This document shows, one piece after another, positions 1 to 12,215 of a DNA stretch of 64,000 nt. The stretch is from the NCBI RefSeq assembly GCF_902459465.1, contig NC_047062.1, forward strand, positions 29,692,673 to 29,756,672, read 5' to 3'. This DNA is from Asterias rubens (Eukaryota > Echinodermata > Asteroidea > Forcipulatida > Asteriidae). A program made the position numbers and the translations under genes. The number at the start of each line of letters is the position of its first letter. Positions within the stretch are counted from its first letter, which is position 1. The notes under the pieces were generated by a model. It ran no database searches. It was not told the origin of the DNA and saw only the letters and a program-made list of their open reading frames with translations.

Positions 1-40
1 ACTGAACCCCCACACAGGCCTTAGATTTATAACAACGTTG

Positions 41-190
41 TCCTTGTCCTTGCTCTAATTGGGAGGAAGGAAATTCCACAAGACCAAAGGACTTGTTTCT
101 CAGAATTTTTACTGGATTGGGATTGTATTTACATACAAGACCAAAATCAAAATGAGAACACAGTTTTATCATCTAAACTTTTTGTTTGAA
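41..190. repeat. Single-unit copy of a dispersed repeat paired with 662-1152
   Basis: This block shares extended similarity with 662-1152: a CCTTGCTCTAATTGGGAGGA start, then an ACTTGTTTCTC segment, ACTGGATTGGGAT, and a TTTTATCATCTAAACTTTTT end. It carries only one copy of the CAAAATCAAAATGAGAA unit that is tandemly amplified in the second copy. Confidence 0.7.
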
Positions 191-279
191 AACATACACT
201 AAGAGAAAATTTATCTGTTCTGTTTTATGGGTGATACTCAGCAGGATTGAAAGATACTTGTGAGACTCAAACTTAATAT

Positions 280-648
280 TTAAAGGCACTGGACACTATT
301 GGTAAATGTCAAAGACCAGTCTTCTCACTTCGTGTATCTCAACATATGCATTAAAAAACAACCCTGTGAAAATTTTAACTCAATTGGTTGTGAGATAATA
401 ATGGAAGAAAGAAACACCCTTGTCACACGAAGTTGTGTTCTTTCAGATGCTTGATTTCCAGACCTCAGGCGTGAGGTCTCGAAATAAATTCAAATATTTT
501 ACTTCTTTCTCGAAAACTACGTTACTTCAGAGGGAGCCATTTCTAACAATGTTTTATACTATCAACAGCTCTCCATTGCTCACTACCAAGTAGGTGTTTA
601 TGCTAACATTTATTTTGAGTATATACCAACAGTGTCCAGTGCCTTTAA
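280..648 (+). mobile_element. MITE family A (TTAA-flanked)
   Basis: The element has terminal inverted repeats AGGCACTGGACACTATTGG / complement, with TTAA at both ends. Internally it has a short palindrome around GAGACCTCA...TGAGGTCTC. It is about 370 bp, with no coding capacity. It lies between the two copies of the paired repeat at 41-190 and 662-1152. Confidence 0.85.
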
Positions 649-759
649 ACATCATTCTTCTAAGACAGTGTCCTTGCTCTAATTGGGAGGAAAATCCACA
701 AGACAGCAGGACTTGTTTCTCGGAATCTTCACTGGATTGGGATTTTTATTTACAAGATT

Positions 760-1122
760 AGAATCAAAATGAGAAGAGACTAGAATCAAAATGAGAAGAG
801 ACTAGAATCAAAATGAAAAGAGACTAGAATCAAAATGAGAAGAGACTAGAATCAAAATGAAAAGAGACTAGAATCAAAATGAAAAGAGACTAGAATCAAA
901 ATGAGAAGAGACTAGAATCAAAATGAGAAGAGACCAGAATCAAAATGAAAAGAGACTAGAATCAAAATGAAAAGAGACTAGAATCAAAATGAGAAGAGAC
1001 TAGAATCAAAATGAGAAGAGACTAGAATCAAAATGAAAAGAGACTAGAATCAAAATGAGAAGAGACTAGAATCAAAATGAGAAGAGACTAGAATCAAAAT
1101 GAAAAGAGACTAGAATCAAAAT
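760..1122 (+). repeat. 22-bp minisatellite, about 16.5 copies
   Basis: The unit is AGAATCAAAATGAGAAGAGACT, repeated head to tail with very little divergence. The main variant is GAGAAG versus GAAAAG within the unit, plus one ACC-for-ACT variant at the eighth copy. It sits inside the second copy of a repeat whose first copy (41-190) has a single unit, upstream of the first visible exon of the coiled-coil gene. Confidence 0.95.
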
Positions 1123-1367
1123 AAGAACATGGTTTTATCATCTAAACTTTTTTAAGGGAAGATTCATCTCTTATGTTTTTTGTTTTTCCAGGTTAAACGC
1201 TACAATTTGTTTTCCCTTTAATATGTGAACTTGCCTTGAAGGGGGAGAAATTACATAATAGCATTGTTTTCCAGAGTCCAAACATCCAGAATATTTTGAG
1301 TTATGGCGATTGTTACGTACAAATCGAGGCTTTTATTTATAGTGAATTACTTTCCTCCTTTCCACAG

Positions 1368-4039
1368 AATGGTTTCAGAGTACCGAGTGGTACCCCAGCA
1401 ACATCCACATCAGACCTACGCAAGATTAACAGCTCATCCAGTGGTGTTGGAGGTATTTGCCAAAATAAATTATCCATTATAACATGCAATTAACTTTGTT
1501 TGTTTGAAAAAGCACGAAGACCTGTGAGAGGAGACTAATCTCCAATGTGTTCACGGGTATTAAGTATTACTCATAGAACTAAAAGATATTTTATCAAACC
1601 CAAAGTCGTCATTTAAATACAATTTGTTTCTGTTCAAGGGTATTGCTATTAACTTGAAAACACAAGACAGCAAGATTTGTTCGTTCATGGGTTTACTGGC
1701 CCAAAGCTAAAATCACAGGCCTCAAGCCTGAGGTCCAGTGTAAAATTTGAGCTGTGTACACCCTGACTCACTTTCAGATCACTCCTCCCAAAACTAACGA
1801 CTCTGCAGTTAATTGAAGGAAGTACAATTTATACATCACTTTTTGTCGAGGCCCAAAAAACAAGCATCCTTTTTGTATCCGTTCAATTGCAGGAACTACC
1901 ACGTTCTCAAGCAAAGACTCCACAACTTCCAAAATCCATCCGTCCACACCCCCAACGAGCCCAGCAAGATCCCGCAAGTCAAACCTGACCGAGAATGAGA
2001 ACAACTCCCACAGTATACCCACCGGTGAGTTAAAGAACGAATCCACCAGACAAGAACTGTGTGGGGATAAGAGTGAGAAGTCTTCAGAGAGCAGCTCCTT
2101 GTCTCAGGGGGAGAGGATGCTGCCGTCGTCGATTGCTATCGTGGTATCTGTTGAGGATGACCATGGTGAGAGTAGAGTTGTTGATCTGGAGGAGGAAGTC
2201 TTAGAGGCTGAACTTGAAGGTACGTCATCATCTTTGTGAAAAATGTTTTGTCCCCAAACAGAATTGTTTAAGCAGGATGACATGAACCAACTTTACTACA
2301 TAAGACAACTTAAAGGCAGTGGACACTATTGGTAATTACTCAAAATATTTATTAGCATAAAACATTTCTTGGTGACGAGTAATGGGGAGAGGTTGATGGT
2401 CTAAAACATTGTGAGAAACGGCTCCCTCTGAAGTGACTTAGTTTTCGAGAAAGAAGTAATTTTCCACGAATTTGATTTCGAGACCTCAGGTTTAGAACTT
2501 GAGGTCTCGAAATCAACCATCTAAACGCACACAACTTTGTGTGACAAGGGTGTTGGTTTTTTTTCATTATTATCTCGCAAGTTCGATGACCGATTGAGCT
2601 CAAATTTTCACAGGTTTGTTATTTTATGCATATTTTGAGATACACCAACTGTGAAGGCTAGCCTTTGACAACTACCAAAAGTGTCCACTGCCTTTAATGT
2701 TTTTGATAATTGCCAGTCAGGATTCAAAACACCCACGGCACAATTATCAATTGTGGTACCTTTGCAAGGTTCCTGTACAAACTTATATTTTTCCCATAGA
2801 AATACCCCTTACCACATTAAAAAAATTGCTGTGCCCCTTGAAAAGTAAAATTGAATGCCTTGCCAGTTATTAACCATGTTCACACTGTAGATCAAAAACC
2901 TTGGAAATCCCAGGAAATTACTGGAATGAACCTCACAGCCACACCCTTATGTTTTTGTCATTTATGAAAGTCAGTCTCGTAGTTTATTTCCCAGGAGTAA
3001 CCCAGAGTAAATGTTCAAGTGAAAAACAGCAATTATTTCCCAGAAATGTCTATTGAATTTTTGTCCATTTTTACAAATAGAATCCTTAGATTATTATTTT
3101 TTTTTTAATATTTTTATACCAGCAGGTGTTGGCAAAGATCCGGCTCAACAGTCTGAATCAGATCAACTTATGCAAGAGTGGAAGGTAAGATTTGAGTTGT
3201 TATCACCAGTTATGACCACATGGCGTGTCATGGCCTAGCAGTTAAGAGCACTGTCAAGCTCTGGTGTTCTGTTGTTTGATCAGCAGAGTGTGGGTTTGAG
3301 TAACGGTCTTGACACTTGTTTCCTTAAGCGAGACACTTAACTATGATTGCTTTGTAAAAGTTGGGGAGGTAGTGCTTTCTGCTCTATCGGCCAGGCTTCT
3401 GATGGGCGATACCCAAGCCTAGGTCCAAATGGACTGTAAAGGGGGTAACCCTGTTTCAGCCCCAGGAGTAGGTGGCAACGGCCCCTGGAAAAATAATTGA
3501 TTGTAGCCCACACCTTGAAGTGGCGTTCAGGGCCTTGTGTCTGGCGACTTGCATACAAAAAAAACTATTTAAAAAAAATGATAATTCTTTGATTGACCTA
3601 GACCAGCGCTTTTGAATGTTTAACAGAAAAAGTGCTCCCAACCAATGCTGTGTCACCCTGGGGTAACCCTGTTTCAGCCTTAGGACTAGGAGTAGGTGGC
3701 AACAGCCTCTGGAATAAAATAATTGTAGCCCACACCTTGAAGTGGCCTGTCGGCCTTGTGTGTGTGCAGACTTTAAAAAAATATAGCGATATAATAAAAA
3801 AAAAGTAAACAATTATTTGTATTGTATGCATGCATCTCCACTCTGTGTGGATTTAAACTATTTGGCTAGCGAGAAAACCATTAATTTTCTACTTTCTCTT
3901 ATTGTAGGAGGCCTCGGAAAAGAAGCAAGCAGAGCTCCAGAAACTTCTCGAGGAGCACCAAGAAATCATCTCTCACATCGAAGAGCTTGAGAAGATCAAA
4001 GAAAACGACACAAACGCACCAAGTGAGGAGTCACAGTAA
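1368..4039 (+). CDS. 3' part of an unrecognised gene: Ser/Thr-rich protein with C-terminal coiled coil
   Basis: Four phase-compatible exons can be joined: 1368-1452, 1893-2219, 3126-3184 and 3908-4039 (TAA stop). All have AG acceptors and GT donors, and phases 1, 1, 0 match across the three introns. They encode the last 200 residues. The first ~100 are polar and rich in Ser, Thr, Pro and Lys, likely disordered. An acidic stretch around DLEEEVLEAELEG follows. The last two exons give a charged heptad-like helix (QEWKEASEKKQAELQKLL, then EEHQEIISHIEELEK), most likely a coiled coil. Intron 2 holds a TTAA-MITE and intron 3 a tRNA-derived SINE. Upstream exons lie outside the window or were not found between 1 and 1367. 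I do not recognise the family; a cytoskeletal or scaffold protein would fit but is a guess. Confidence 0.72.
2310..2697 (-). mobile_element. MITE family A, in intron
   Basis: TTAA-AGGCAGTGGACACTATTGG at the left and its complement plus TTAA at the right. The inner palindrome contains GAGACCTCAGG. It is inserted in the intron between exons 1893-2219 and 3126-3184. Confidence 0.85.
3222..3775 (+). mobile_element. tRNA-derived SINE with duplicated 3' segment
   Basis: The head resembles a tRNA: A-box-like TGGCCTAGCAGTTAAGAGC and B-box-like GTGTGGGTTTGAGTAACGG. The family body GACACTTGTTTCCTTAAGC follows. The 3' part (about 3430-3553) recurs at 3655-3772, sharing GTAACCCTGTTTCAGCC, GTAGGTGGCAAC and GTAGCCCACACCTTGAAGTG. 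The region is in the last intron of the coiled-coil gene. Confidence 0.7.
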
Positions 4040-4149
4040 GAGTATTCTTTAACCATATATTTTTCGGTCTGTCTTTACTAAAATGCACACAGTGTTACGT
4101 ATTCATGGAAAGTGGAATTTTTTTGGGGTCAGTTGAATTTTATTTAAAT

Positions 4150-4265
4150 TTTGGTTTCACCCATATACACTGATGTGTGTTAGTACTGTATACTCAGAGT
4201 GGGATTCAAACCCACGACCTTTGCAATTCTAGAGAAGTGTCTTACCAACTACATGTAGACCACCA
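4150..4265 (-). mobile_element. tRNA-derived SINE fragment (antisense)
   Basis: Contains the antisense B box GGGATTCAAACCCACGACC, then TCTAGAGAAGTGTCTTACC. It has the same body (CACTGATGTGTGTTAG) as the copy at 48617-48830. Confidence 0.65.
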
Positions 4266-5090
4266 AGATTTTAGTAGGGAATACAAATATTAATTTTGGT
4301 TGTACCCATAAAAATTAATATTAATTTTTATCCGCGATGCAAATTTCCATCTATTGGACGGTTGAATTTTGTTTCAATATGATAGTTATGTCCTTTTATC
4401 TGCTATGGTGTTTTGGTTTTGGTTTTTGGTATGACATTGTCTTTAAATTAAACAAAATTTGATATTAACATACTGGTCTTAAAAACGTGTAAATGTTTTT
4501 TTAAAGTATCAGAGGTTCTAAATTATCTGATGAGGGACAACCACTTCAGACAATTGATATTATATGTGTGTTAACCAACTAGTTATAATTTTGCATAGAA
4601 GCTTGTCTTTGAGCAGAGGTGACTGTAGTCATTAACAAATGCCTTGAATGCATTTATGTTTTATTAGGGAGTAGATTTTCAAAACACACATGGTGCCTGC
4701 ATTTTGCTCTAGAATTAAAACTGATAGAAAATAATTTCACTGTCAATTTAGTTGCTGCGTTTTCTGTCAAAAGACACCAGACACTATCTATTAGCTATTT
4801 AACTAGATCTAGATAAGCATATCAGCTCTTCTTTTATACAAGGTGAATATAGGGTTATTAACAAGTGCCTAAAAGTGACATTAAACAAGTGCTTAAGATG
4901 AAGTTAATCTGGTGTGGGACCCAATCTGAAGGAGCTACAATATTAAGCAAAGACAAATTTTGCTATACTGCATCAGCATACATGTACGAGGCAAAACATC
5001 ATGTCAATTGTTACCCCCATAGTACCGTGTGCAGTATAAATACTTCCAAGAAAATTCTTTGCTACCAAGCACAAACAACTTTAAAGGGAA

Positions 5091-5684
5091 GGTACACATT
5101 TGGTAATTACTCAAAACAGTTATTAACTTAAAAACCGACTTGGTATTGAGCATTGGAGAGCTGTTGATAGTATAAAATATTGTGGGAAACGACTTTCTCT
5201 GAAGTAACGTAGTTTTCACGAAAAAGGTAATTTCGCACTAAAATATTAAAAGACTTCTAGCTAGAAGTCTTTTGTTCCTATCTGAAAGCACACAAATTCG
5301 TCCAACAAGGGTGTTTTTTCTTTGATCATTTCCCCGCAACTTCGATGATCGATTGAGCCCAAATTTTCACAGGCTTACTGGCATAAAAACTTACTTGGTA
5401 ATGAGAAATTGAGAACTGTTGAAAGTATAAACATTGTGATAAACAAACTCCTGCTGAAGTTATGTAGTTTTGGGGTAATTTCTCACTCCAATGCTAAGAC
5501 TTCAGTTGAAGCCTTTTGTTATGCATCTGAAAGCACACAAAGTTGTGCAACCAGTCTTTTTTCTTCTCTCTTACAACTTTGATGACCAATTGGGCCCAAG
5601 TTGGGGAGTTGATGCAGTTGTTAGGATACACAAGTGCAAATACTGTTCTTTGATGACAACTACCAAGTGTTGACAGTGCCTTTA
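5091..5684 (-). mobile_element. Two fused MITE family A copies (GGGAAGGTACA variant plus standard end)
   Basis: The left end is the variant TTAAAGGGAAGGTACACATT. The right end is a standard ACAGTGCCTTTA. The internal segment ACTTACTTGGTAATGAG recurs at about 5388, so a second element (about 5380-5684) truncates or joins the first. The inner palindrome is GACTTCTAGCTAGAAGTC in the first copy. Confidence 0.75.
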
Positions 5685-8140
5685 GTCTAGGTGTTCACAT
5701 CGTCTTGTGTTCCTTGTGTTCACAGTGACTTGCATAGTACAAGTAGTGACACATTTTCATGTATGTGGCTTGAGTGACACTATGGGTTTTATATCTAGCC
5801 TTGATGACCATGGCGTTCTCTACCTGTAGCTTTTATACCTCCAGATTGTCTGAGGTAAATGTGTGTGATGTGACATGTGACATCTGACATTCCATGGCAA
5901 ACAATTTGTGTGGGCTTAAGTACATGTAAGTGTGTTTGAGTGGTTCAATGAGGTGTTTGTACATGGTACATGATTTGGTACTCTCTCTCTCTCTCCCTGT
6001 TGAGAGTCCTTAAACTTCTAAAAAAATCAACTTCATCAACTTTTGAACAAAAATCACAGACTGGTACTGCCATTTGAGAACATCATGGCCTCTAGTATTA
6101 CATGGGATGGTTTAACCATGTGTTCTCTAAACACAAATGACTGCATCCGAGTTACCAAAGAATTTGTTTGAAACTGTGTTTCCTGATGACCGTGTTTGTT
6201 CCCCACCGCTTTTATGTTATTATTTGTATTTACATCAAAGTAAAAAACAAATAGGCCTATAGCTTTGATATATTTCACTGACAACTCAGTTTTTTAAAGT
6301 ATGTTTATATATTGCTACAGTATAAGCATGGAGCTATAATTCCTATATACAAGTAGTGTTTGTTTGTATTGTCCTGATTTGGTCCCAAGGTTGTGTGGGG
6401 CCCCACCCTATTTACTTCTTTGGTGCCATTTTTCCTCTCCAAAATACATAATTATGCACAAAACCACGTTGAGGCTTGAAAAAAAATAGTCTGGTGCCTA
6501 GTCTGGTACAATAACTATGAACTTAAATCACACACAGTTATTCAAGGACGCTAAACAAAGATGGCCACAACATATCTTTCTGGTAATGAAGCCACAGCCC
6601 AAGTGTTCCATGTCTGAAGATACCTGCAGGGAACGATTTCATCCAGCAAGTTTGCTTAGCAAGAAATTTAGACTGAACCTGTTTTTGTGCACATATTGAT
6701 TAGAAAATGGGGATTTCTCAGTAGAAACTGAAAAATTGTGATTGAAAATAGCCAGAAAAGTCTGTTCAAAGGCTATACCATGTGAACATCTAGGTCAGCC
6801 TTTGTACTTGATAAAATGCTCCTACTTTTTTTTTGAAAGCTTGCTGTGATCAATCTTAGCTCTTTGTGAAATCCAGTGCAGGATTTGGACCCGGGTCACA
6901 GATGTGAAAGGCAGGGAATACACCACTAAGCCAACTATTGTATAAGTATTTAGACTGCTCCCTCTTGGGGCTATCAGTCAATTGTGTGTGTAAAACTGTG
7001 TAGTGTACAAAATAACCCTTTTTCTTTGTCAATAGCGCATACCTTGGCACTAGACCAAGCCTCGCAACCATGGGCAATGCACTGTATCAATACCTCTCAT
7101 CGCTCACCCCTGGTAGGGAAGCACTGAAAATTAACGCTGCATGGTTCACCAAAAGTTACTGCTTTGGGCACATCCTTGTTAAATACATTAGCATAGTACG
7201 CGCAGTGTGAAAATGCACGTATTTCAACACAATATATTTTAAATGAATGTTTTTATATGGTCCAGGTACAAGATCAAATTAGATTTAGAGGGGGCCAGTT
7301 GCTCTATGACTAGGTGTGTCTTTTGACAGCATGTTCTCTGTGAAGTTCCTAACACAGAATGGATCAGCCCCAGGACAAATTTTAAAATATCCAATATATA
7401 TATACTTGACAAGTTAATAGTCCGTCCATGTATGTATTGTTGAATTTAAAGATTTTTGATGTAATTTATTGCCTCAATTAAAATGTGTAGAAATCCGTCC
7501 AGATTTTTATGTCGGTTCAGCTGTGTTGCTTAATGAATTCGTTATTATTGTGATCGAAAAAAAGTCGTTGCTTGAACGCAAGTTGTGTATGTTATTTTCT
7601 TTACTTTGTAGAAATAGTCACATCACTTTTAACAAGTTTGTTATTACTTAACCATACAAATGATTGTACTTTAGTTTATACTCCACATTTAAATTCACTC
7701 GCACTAATTAGTTTTACTGCATTAGGATTTACTTCAAATTAACTTGGAACAACTAAACAAATTTCTATAGAATTGAATGTACTAACAGCTTGGACCAACT
7801 TTTAAAATTGTAAATTTTCTAAGTTTATCTTGCCATTTTGATACAAATTGCTCACTCTTAGTTGTGGACTGAAAAGATCAACTATGCATATATGTTTTAA
7901 AAGTTGTTGCTGTGTTTGCATTATATAACTTAATTAATTAAGCAACGACTTAATTTGTACATAGAAAACTTCTGAAGCGAACACAAGTGCCCATGTTTTG
8001 TTTGTACATGTATCTTTTACACTCAACTGCAGCTTTTGTCAGTATTCGAGGCAATGCACCGTTTTGTAAAACTTATATAATTCGTTACAAATGTATTGTA
8101 TTTAAATTTGATTATGATGATATAACTATTATTGTTTTAT

Positions 8141-8146
8141 AATAAA
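8141..8146 (+). promoter_or_regulatory. Candidate poly(A) signal AATAAA
   Basis: AATAAA is followed by GTATGTTTTGTCGTTC and further T/GT-rich sequence, as expected of a cleavage/polyadenylation site. It may end the coiled-coil gene transcript. Confidence 0.45.
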
Positions 8147-8217
8147 GTATGTTTTGTCGTTCAATTTTTCTTTGTTTATGGTTTGTTTTATGGTATAAAT
8201 CACTCACTAATTGTTTG

Positions 8218-8355
8218 GGTTTTGTATACAAACAGCAAAGTGAGGTTGTCCTCGTTGGTTTTGTACACGGAAAGCGAAGTGCGGTTATCCTTATTGGTTT
8301 TATACACGAAAAGCGAAGTGAGGTTTTCCTCGTTGGTTTTGTACACAAAAAGTGG
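8218..8355 (+). repeat. 39-bp tandem repeat, about 3.5 copies
   Basis: The unit starts GGTTTTGTACACGAAAAGC and continues GAAGTGAGGTTTTCCTCGTT, repeated head to tail with 5-15% divergence. Because 39 is a multiple of three, open frames with a 13-residue repeat arise on both strands; I do not regard them as genes. Confidence 0.85.
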
Positions 8356-9002
8356 GTCTTCACCCAGTCAAAACACATGGATCTCACCAAACCACTCAAT
8401 ACATTACCAAAATACAACTTTATTTATCAAGTTAAGGTATTTTCTTGGTCATGGCCCAACGTATGAAAAATATTATCTAGTGTGCGGCACTCTTTCATTT
8501 TGTCTCTACTAATGTGATTAATATTTATTTGATAATTCCAGTACAAAATCTAAGTCACCACATTTTGTTCTCTGTTAGTCTGTAATGAGATTAAATCATT
8601 CAGATCTTAAAACCAAACATAACGCTTCAAAAACATGAATGATAAATACAAACTCATTGTCACATCTCGGAATCTAATCAAAGAGTGCTTCTGATTATTG
8701 ATAAATGTGTTGTCCAAACAATGAGGCTTTGTCCCTGACTCAACACCCTATCACAATCTCGGCCATTCTGTTCACCCTGGTTAAAGTTCATGTTGTTTAA
8801 AATGTATCAACAATGGGGGGGGGGGACATTCTCTTGGTGTGTCATCACCATTTTCACTAAAAGATAGACAATTCAAAGGTGTACACAAAATACTACAAAG
8901 CAAAGTTTTAATCAGGATTTAGTAAAAGGTTGTCCAAATTTGCTGGAAACTTAAAAACCTGCTTAGCCAAGAATCTTGCTTAGCAGAAGTTTCAAAATGA
9001 CA

Positions 9003-9188
9003 GACCCCAATTTCATAGAGCTGTTTTTAGCAGGAAATTTTGCTGAAGCGGACATTTAGCAGATTAACACTAACAGTCACAAATTGCACATGTGACATGG
9101 TAGTTTACCTGCCAACTTTGTTTTGGTAAGCATAATAGTGTTATGCTGAGCTATTTCTGGGGGGTTAAGCTCTATGAAATTTGGCCCA
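9003..9188. mobile_element. MITE family B
   Basis: Imperfect terminal inverted repeats CCCCAATTTCATAGAGCTG ... AGCTCTATGAAATTTGGCCC, with AT-rich internal GCTTAG/TTAGCA motifs. Confidence 0.75.
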
Positions 9189-9767
9189 TCTGCTTACCTT
9201 AATATTCCAAATCACTTAGATCAATCCAATCCATACAACAGTTTGGTGTTCCCAGTTCTGTAATTTCTCAGAAATCAAATTCAGTTGCATTTTATGGGTG
9301 CTAACAAAGACCCCATTCTACAAGATGACTTCAGTCTGTGCACTTTCTTGCAGAGATTGGTTGCAAAGTCTGTCTGCGATCCAACTCCTGGGAGGTATGT
9401 TGAATTGATGACATTTCCACTATTTGGTAAACCCTTGGCTAGAGTTATAAACTTGAAGTGGCACTGGTGTGGGATGTCAGGCTACATGCACGGGGAGGAG
9501 TCCAACCTCGAAGAAGCTTTCTGATGGGGAATAATCCTCACTATACTAGACAATTAAAACAGACAGAGTGAATTATTATTTTAATTGTGTGAAAAAAGGT
9601 ATACAAATTTATCAACCCTGCTATTGTCAAGGTGGGCCTGAGAAACTGTTTTATTTGGCCTAGTAAAAAACAGACTGTACTTATAGGCCTATACGGCATA
9701 AAGGTTGCAAGAAGGAGGAAATGACTAAAGACGATCAGTATCGTCTTGGATAATGCCATTTGAAACA

Positions 9768-9835
9768 ATTTCCGTATCCTGCCACCACTTTTTCATTCAT
9801 GATGAAATAATTTAGGGTATATTTACTCAAAATAA
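9768..9835. mobile_element. Partial foldback related to 58356-58486
   Basis: Shares TTTCCGTAT, CACTTTTTCATT, ATGAAATAAT and a nearby TAGGG with the foldback upstream of GNPAT. Only the left half is recognisable. Confidence 0.5.
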
Positions 9836-10620
9836 GATATTCCAAACTTATCTAACCGGACGTGTCAGTGTCGAATACAACCTTTACGGGGAATAACACG
9901 AACAGCCTGTCCAAACCATGAGTAGTGGAATTCATTTGAACACCTGAATTGTGACCCGCCGAAACGTGCATGTGCCGCCATTTTGAATTTACCGGTTAAG
10001 AACAAGAAAAAAGCAGAGGCAGCCTGGCAACTAAATAAATACCGTTGGTGTAGCCTACTTCTTGCGTTGGCATGCATGGATTCCGCATGCATGTGCAAGA
10101 AACATACACAACTTGGAAAAGAAGAATATATAACAAAATGAAAAGCATTACCTGTATAAAGATGAGGATAATAGTTATGGAAGAAACATTAGGTCGAAAC
10201 GTGGAAGACATGCATGTCTTCCCCACACGGTGACTGGAAACTTCTGGACGTGGAGGGCGCTCGATAAATTGAGTTGAAATTTTAATAGGCACTATAAAAG
10301 ACAGATAACCCGTGTTCCAGGGAAAAACTTTCCATGAAGCATCGGAATTTAACTTGATAAGTGAGCGGCAGAAGGGGCAAGGTGCGGCATTTTTCTGGGG
10401 GATTTCTGGCCAAGGTTGCGGCTGAATTTGTTTACAAAACAACTTCATGTGATCACCCTGGGGTCTTAATCGTTTAAATCATATTACTCGATGCAGTCAA
10501 TATTTGTTCATGAAAAAATAACACTACAACCTTCTTACAAATACCGCCATGAACAGAAAGGGAACGTTTAAGTTCATTTGAAAAACAAAAGTGCCTCTAT
10601 TCGGAGCAAGAGCAAGGACC

Positions 10621-10769
10621 TGGACCAATTTCAAAGCTGTAAAGCAGAAAATACTGCTTAGCAAACTTCTTTGCTATGGAATTTTAGCTGGTATAACCAG
10701 TTTCCGTTAAGCAAGATTTGTCTCTGCTTAGCAAGTTTTTATGCTTACAAACTTTTTGAAATTGTCCCA
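10621..10769. mobile_element. MITE family B, diverged
   Basis: GGACCAATTTCAAAGCTGTAAAGCAG at the left (shared part CCAATTTCAAAGCTG) and GAAATTGTCCC at the right, with internal GCTTAGCAAGTTTTTATGC. Confidence 0.6.
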
Positions 10770-12039
10770 GTTCGAGATTCACAATAAGTGGAAACGATAT
10801 TTGAGGAATATTAATATTCTGAAATAATATAGTTTAATTAATAGACAACATAATACGCCTATAATGACGATAATGCAAAATACATTGAGTACTTATAATT
10901 TCAAAGAAAAACACAGTAAGCTTGTAAAAACATTAATCAGAAATGTAAATAATTGAGATAATAAATTGATTATTCTTAGGAAATAGAGATAAAGTAGGCC
11001 GGTACGCAACTTTGGCATTATTGACAAAATGTATTAATATTTTATGGCCACCAACATTGGTGATACCAAGCCTACATGGTAAAACACAGCTGGTCAATCT
11101 CATCGCTCGATTTGCTTGATCTTTCAGTGTAGATGATTTGAACGATTTGACTGGATACTTTATGACATTTAAACCATAACATTTGGAAAACGGTTTATCT
11201 ATATGGGCCACCAATAACAATCAACATAAAACAATTACATGCCACTGTATTTCAAACGGTGGCAGTTTAGTACAATACAAATGGCGCTTGAATAATTTTA
11301 GTCTCTATAACTGACCGTGCATTACTGATGACTTAATTAATATACATAAGCATATTGGTTCAATCAACAAGAAAAATGTTTGTCCCATCAAATTTAACAC
11401 TATAAAGTTAATGGAAAGATTATGTTTCTTTGGTAATATTTAAATGTACGGCAAAACAAAGCAGCTTTCGAAAGTTAAAAAAAGTTTAGACATTTCGCTT
11501 TTGAAGTTGTGTGGTTATGTAAAACAAAAATAACCGTTGCCCAAAAATAAATCTGAGCAGCGTTACTGTGGAGACGATTCTCAGATTGTTCTCAGTTTTA
11601 TTGTATTACATCTACATTTGAACGGCTCCAAAACCAAAGGTATACCTTGCCTTTAAGTTCGTTTCCTGTGCTACCGGTACTATGGCATGCAAAAAAAACA
11701 GCAGGTAAATGAAACTTTAACAGTATTCTTTACACACGAAAATAAGTAAGTGTTTTCTGAACTGCCAGAAAGAAAATGTGTTGCACTCTATGTTACTGGT
11801 AGACCCCTATGCGTCAGCTTTAAAGACATAAACAATTACATTTAAAAACATTTTCATCATTAAAATTTTCTGTTTCACACTTTCTAAAATAAATCATAAT
11901 ATTTATACATGTTTCTATAGAAGGCTATAACTTTACGGGTATATTAAACCATCAAGCTTCCCTCCCTCTCAGCCTGTGCCCCGCCCCTTTATAAAAGCCA
12001 CCAATTTCATTCATAAAATCTCCACTTAGTAAAAACACA

Positions 12040-12215
12040 GGGCAAGGACAGAGATGGTAGAAAATGGTTCGCTAGCAACAGCTTTAAAAGTCGTGGGTTC
12101 GAATCCCACCCGAGTAACATGCCTATGTGACTTTTTTTTCCACAGAACTCGGGAAGTACTAAGTATACAGTGCTACACACATCGATGTATATGGGTATAA
12201 CCACAATTAAATACA
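12040..12215 (+). mobile_element. tRNA-derived SINE
   Basis: Contains a good B box, GTGGGTTCGAATCCCACC, followed by the body shared with the antisense copy at 48617-48830 (ACTCGGGAAGTACT, AAGTATACAGTGCTA, CACATCGATGTATATGGGT). Confidence 0.7.

Larger units (their letters stand above)
4040..8146 (+). other. Putative long 3' UTR / downstream region of the coiled-coil gene
   Basis: No coding exon was recognised. The AT-rich stretch contains an antisense tRNA-SINE fragment (4150-4265), fused MITE-A copies (5091-5684), a CT-dinucleotide run near 5982-5996 and a tRNA-like antisense segment near 6875-6930. The first good AATAAA followed by GT-rich sequence is at 8141-8146, which would make a 4.1-kb 3' UTR. 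That length is inference; an earlier non-canonical site is possible. Confidence 0.4.

Noticed and set aside
8132-8512. Overlapping long open frames on both strands around the 39-bp tandem repeat
   Set aside because: A repeat unit divisible by three keeps several frames open at once; no splice context, codon bias or known domain.
9285-9524. 79-codon plus-strand open frame
   Set aside because: No family resemblance and no splice or promoter support.
9996-10448. 150-codon minus-strand open frame
   Set aside because: No recognisable domain, no good start context or splice sites, and a mixed hydrophobic composition typical of chance frames.
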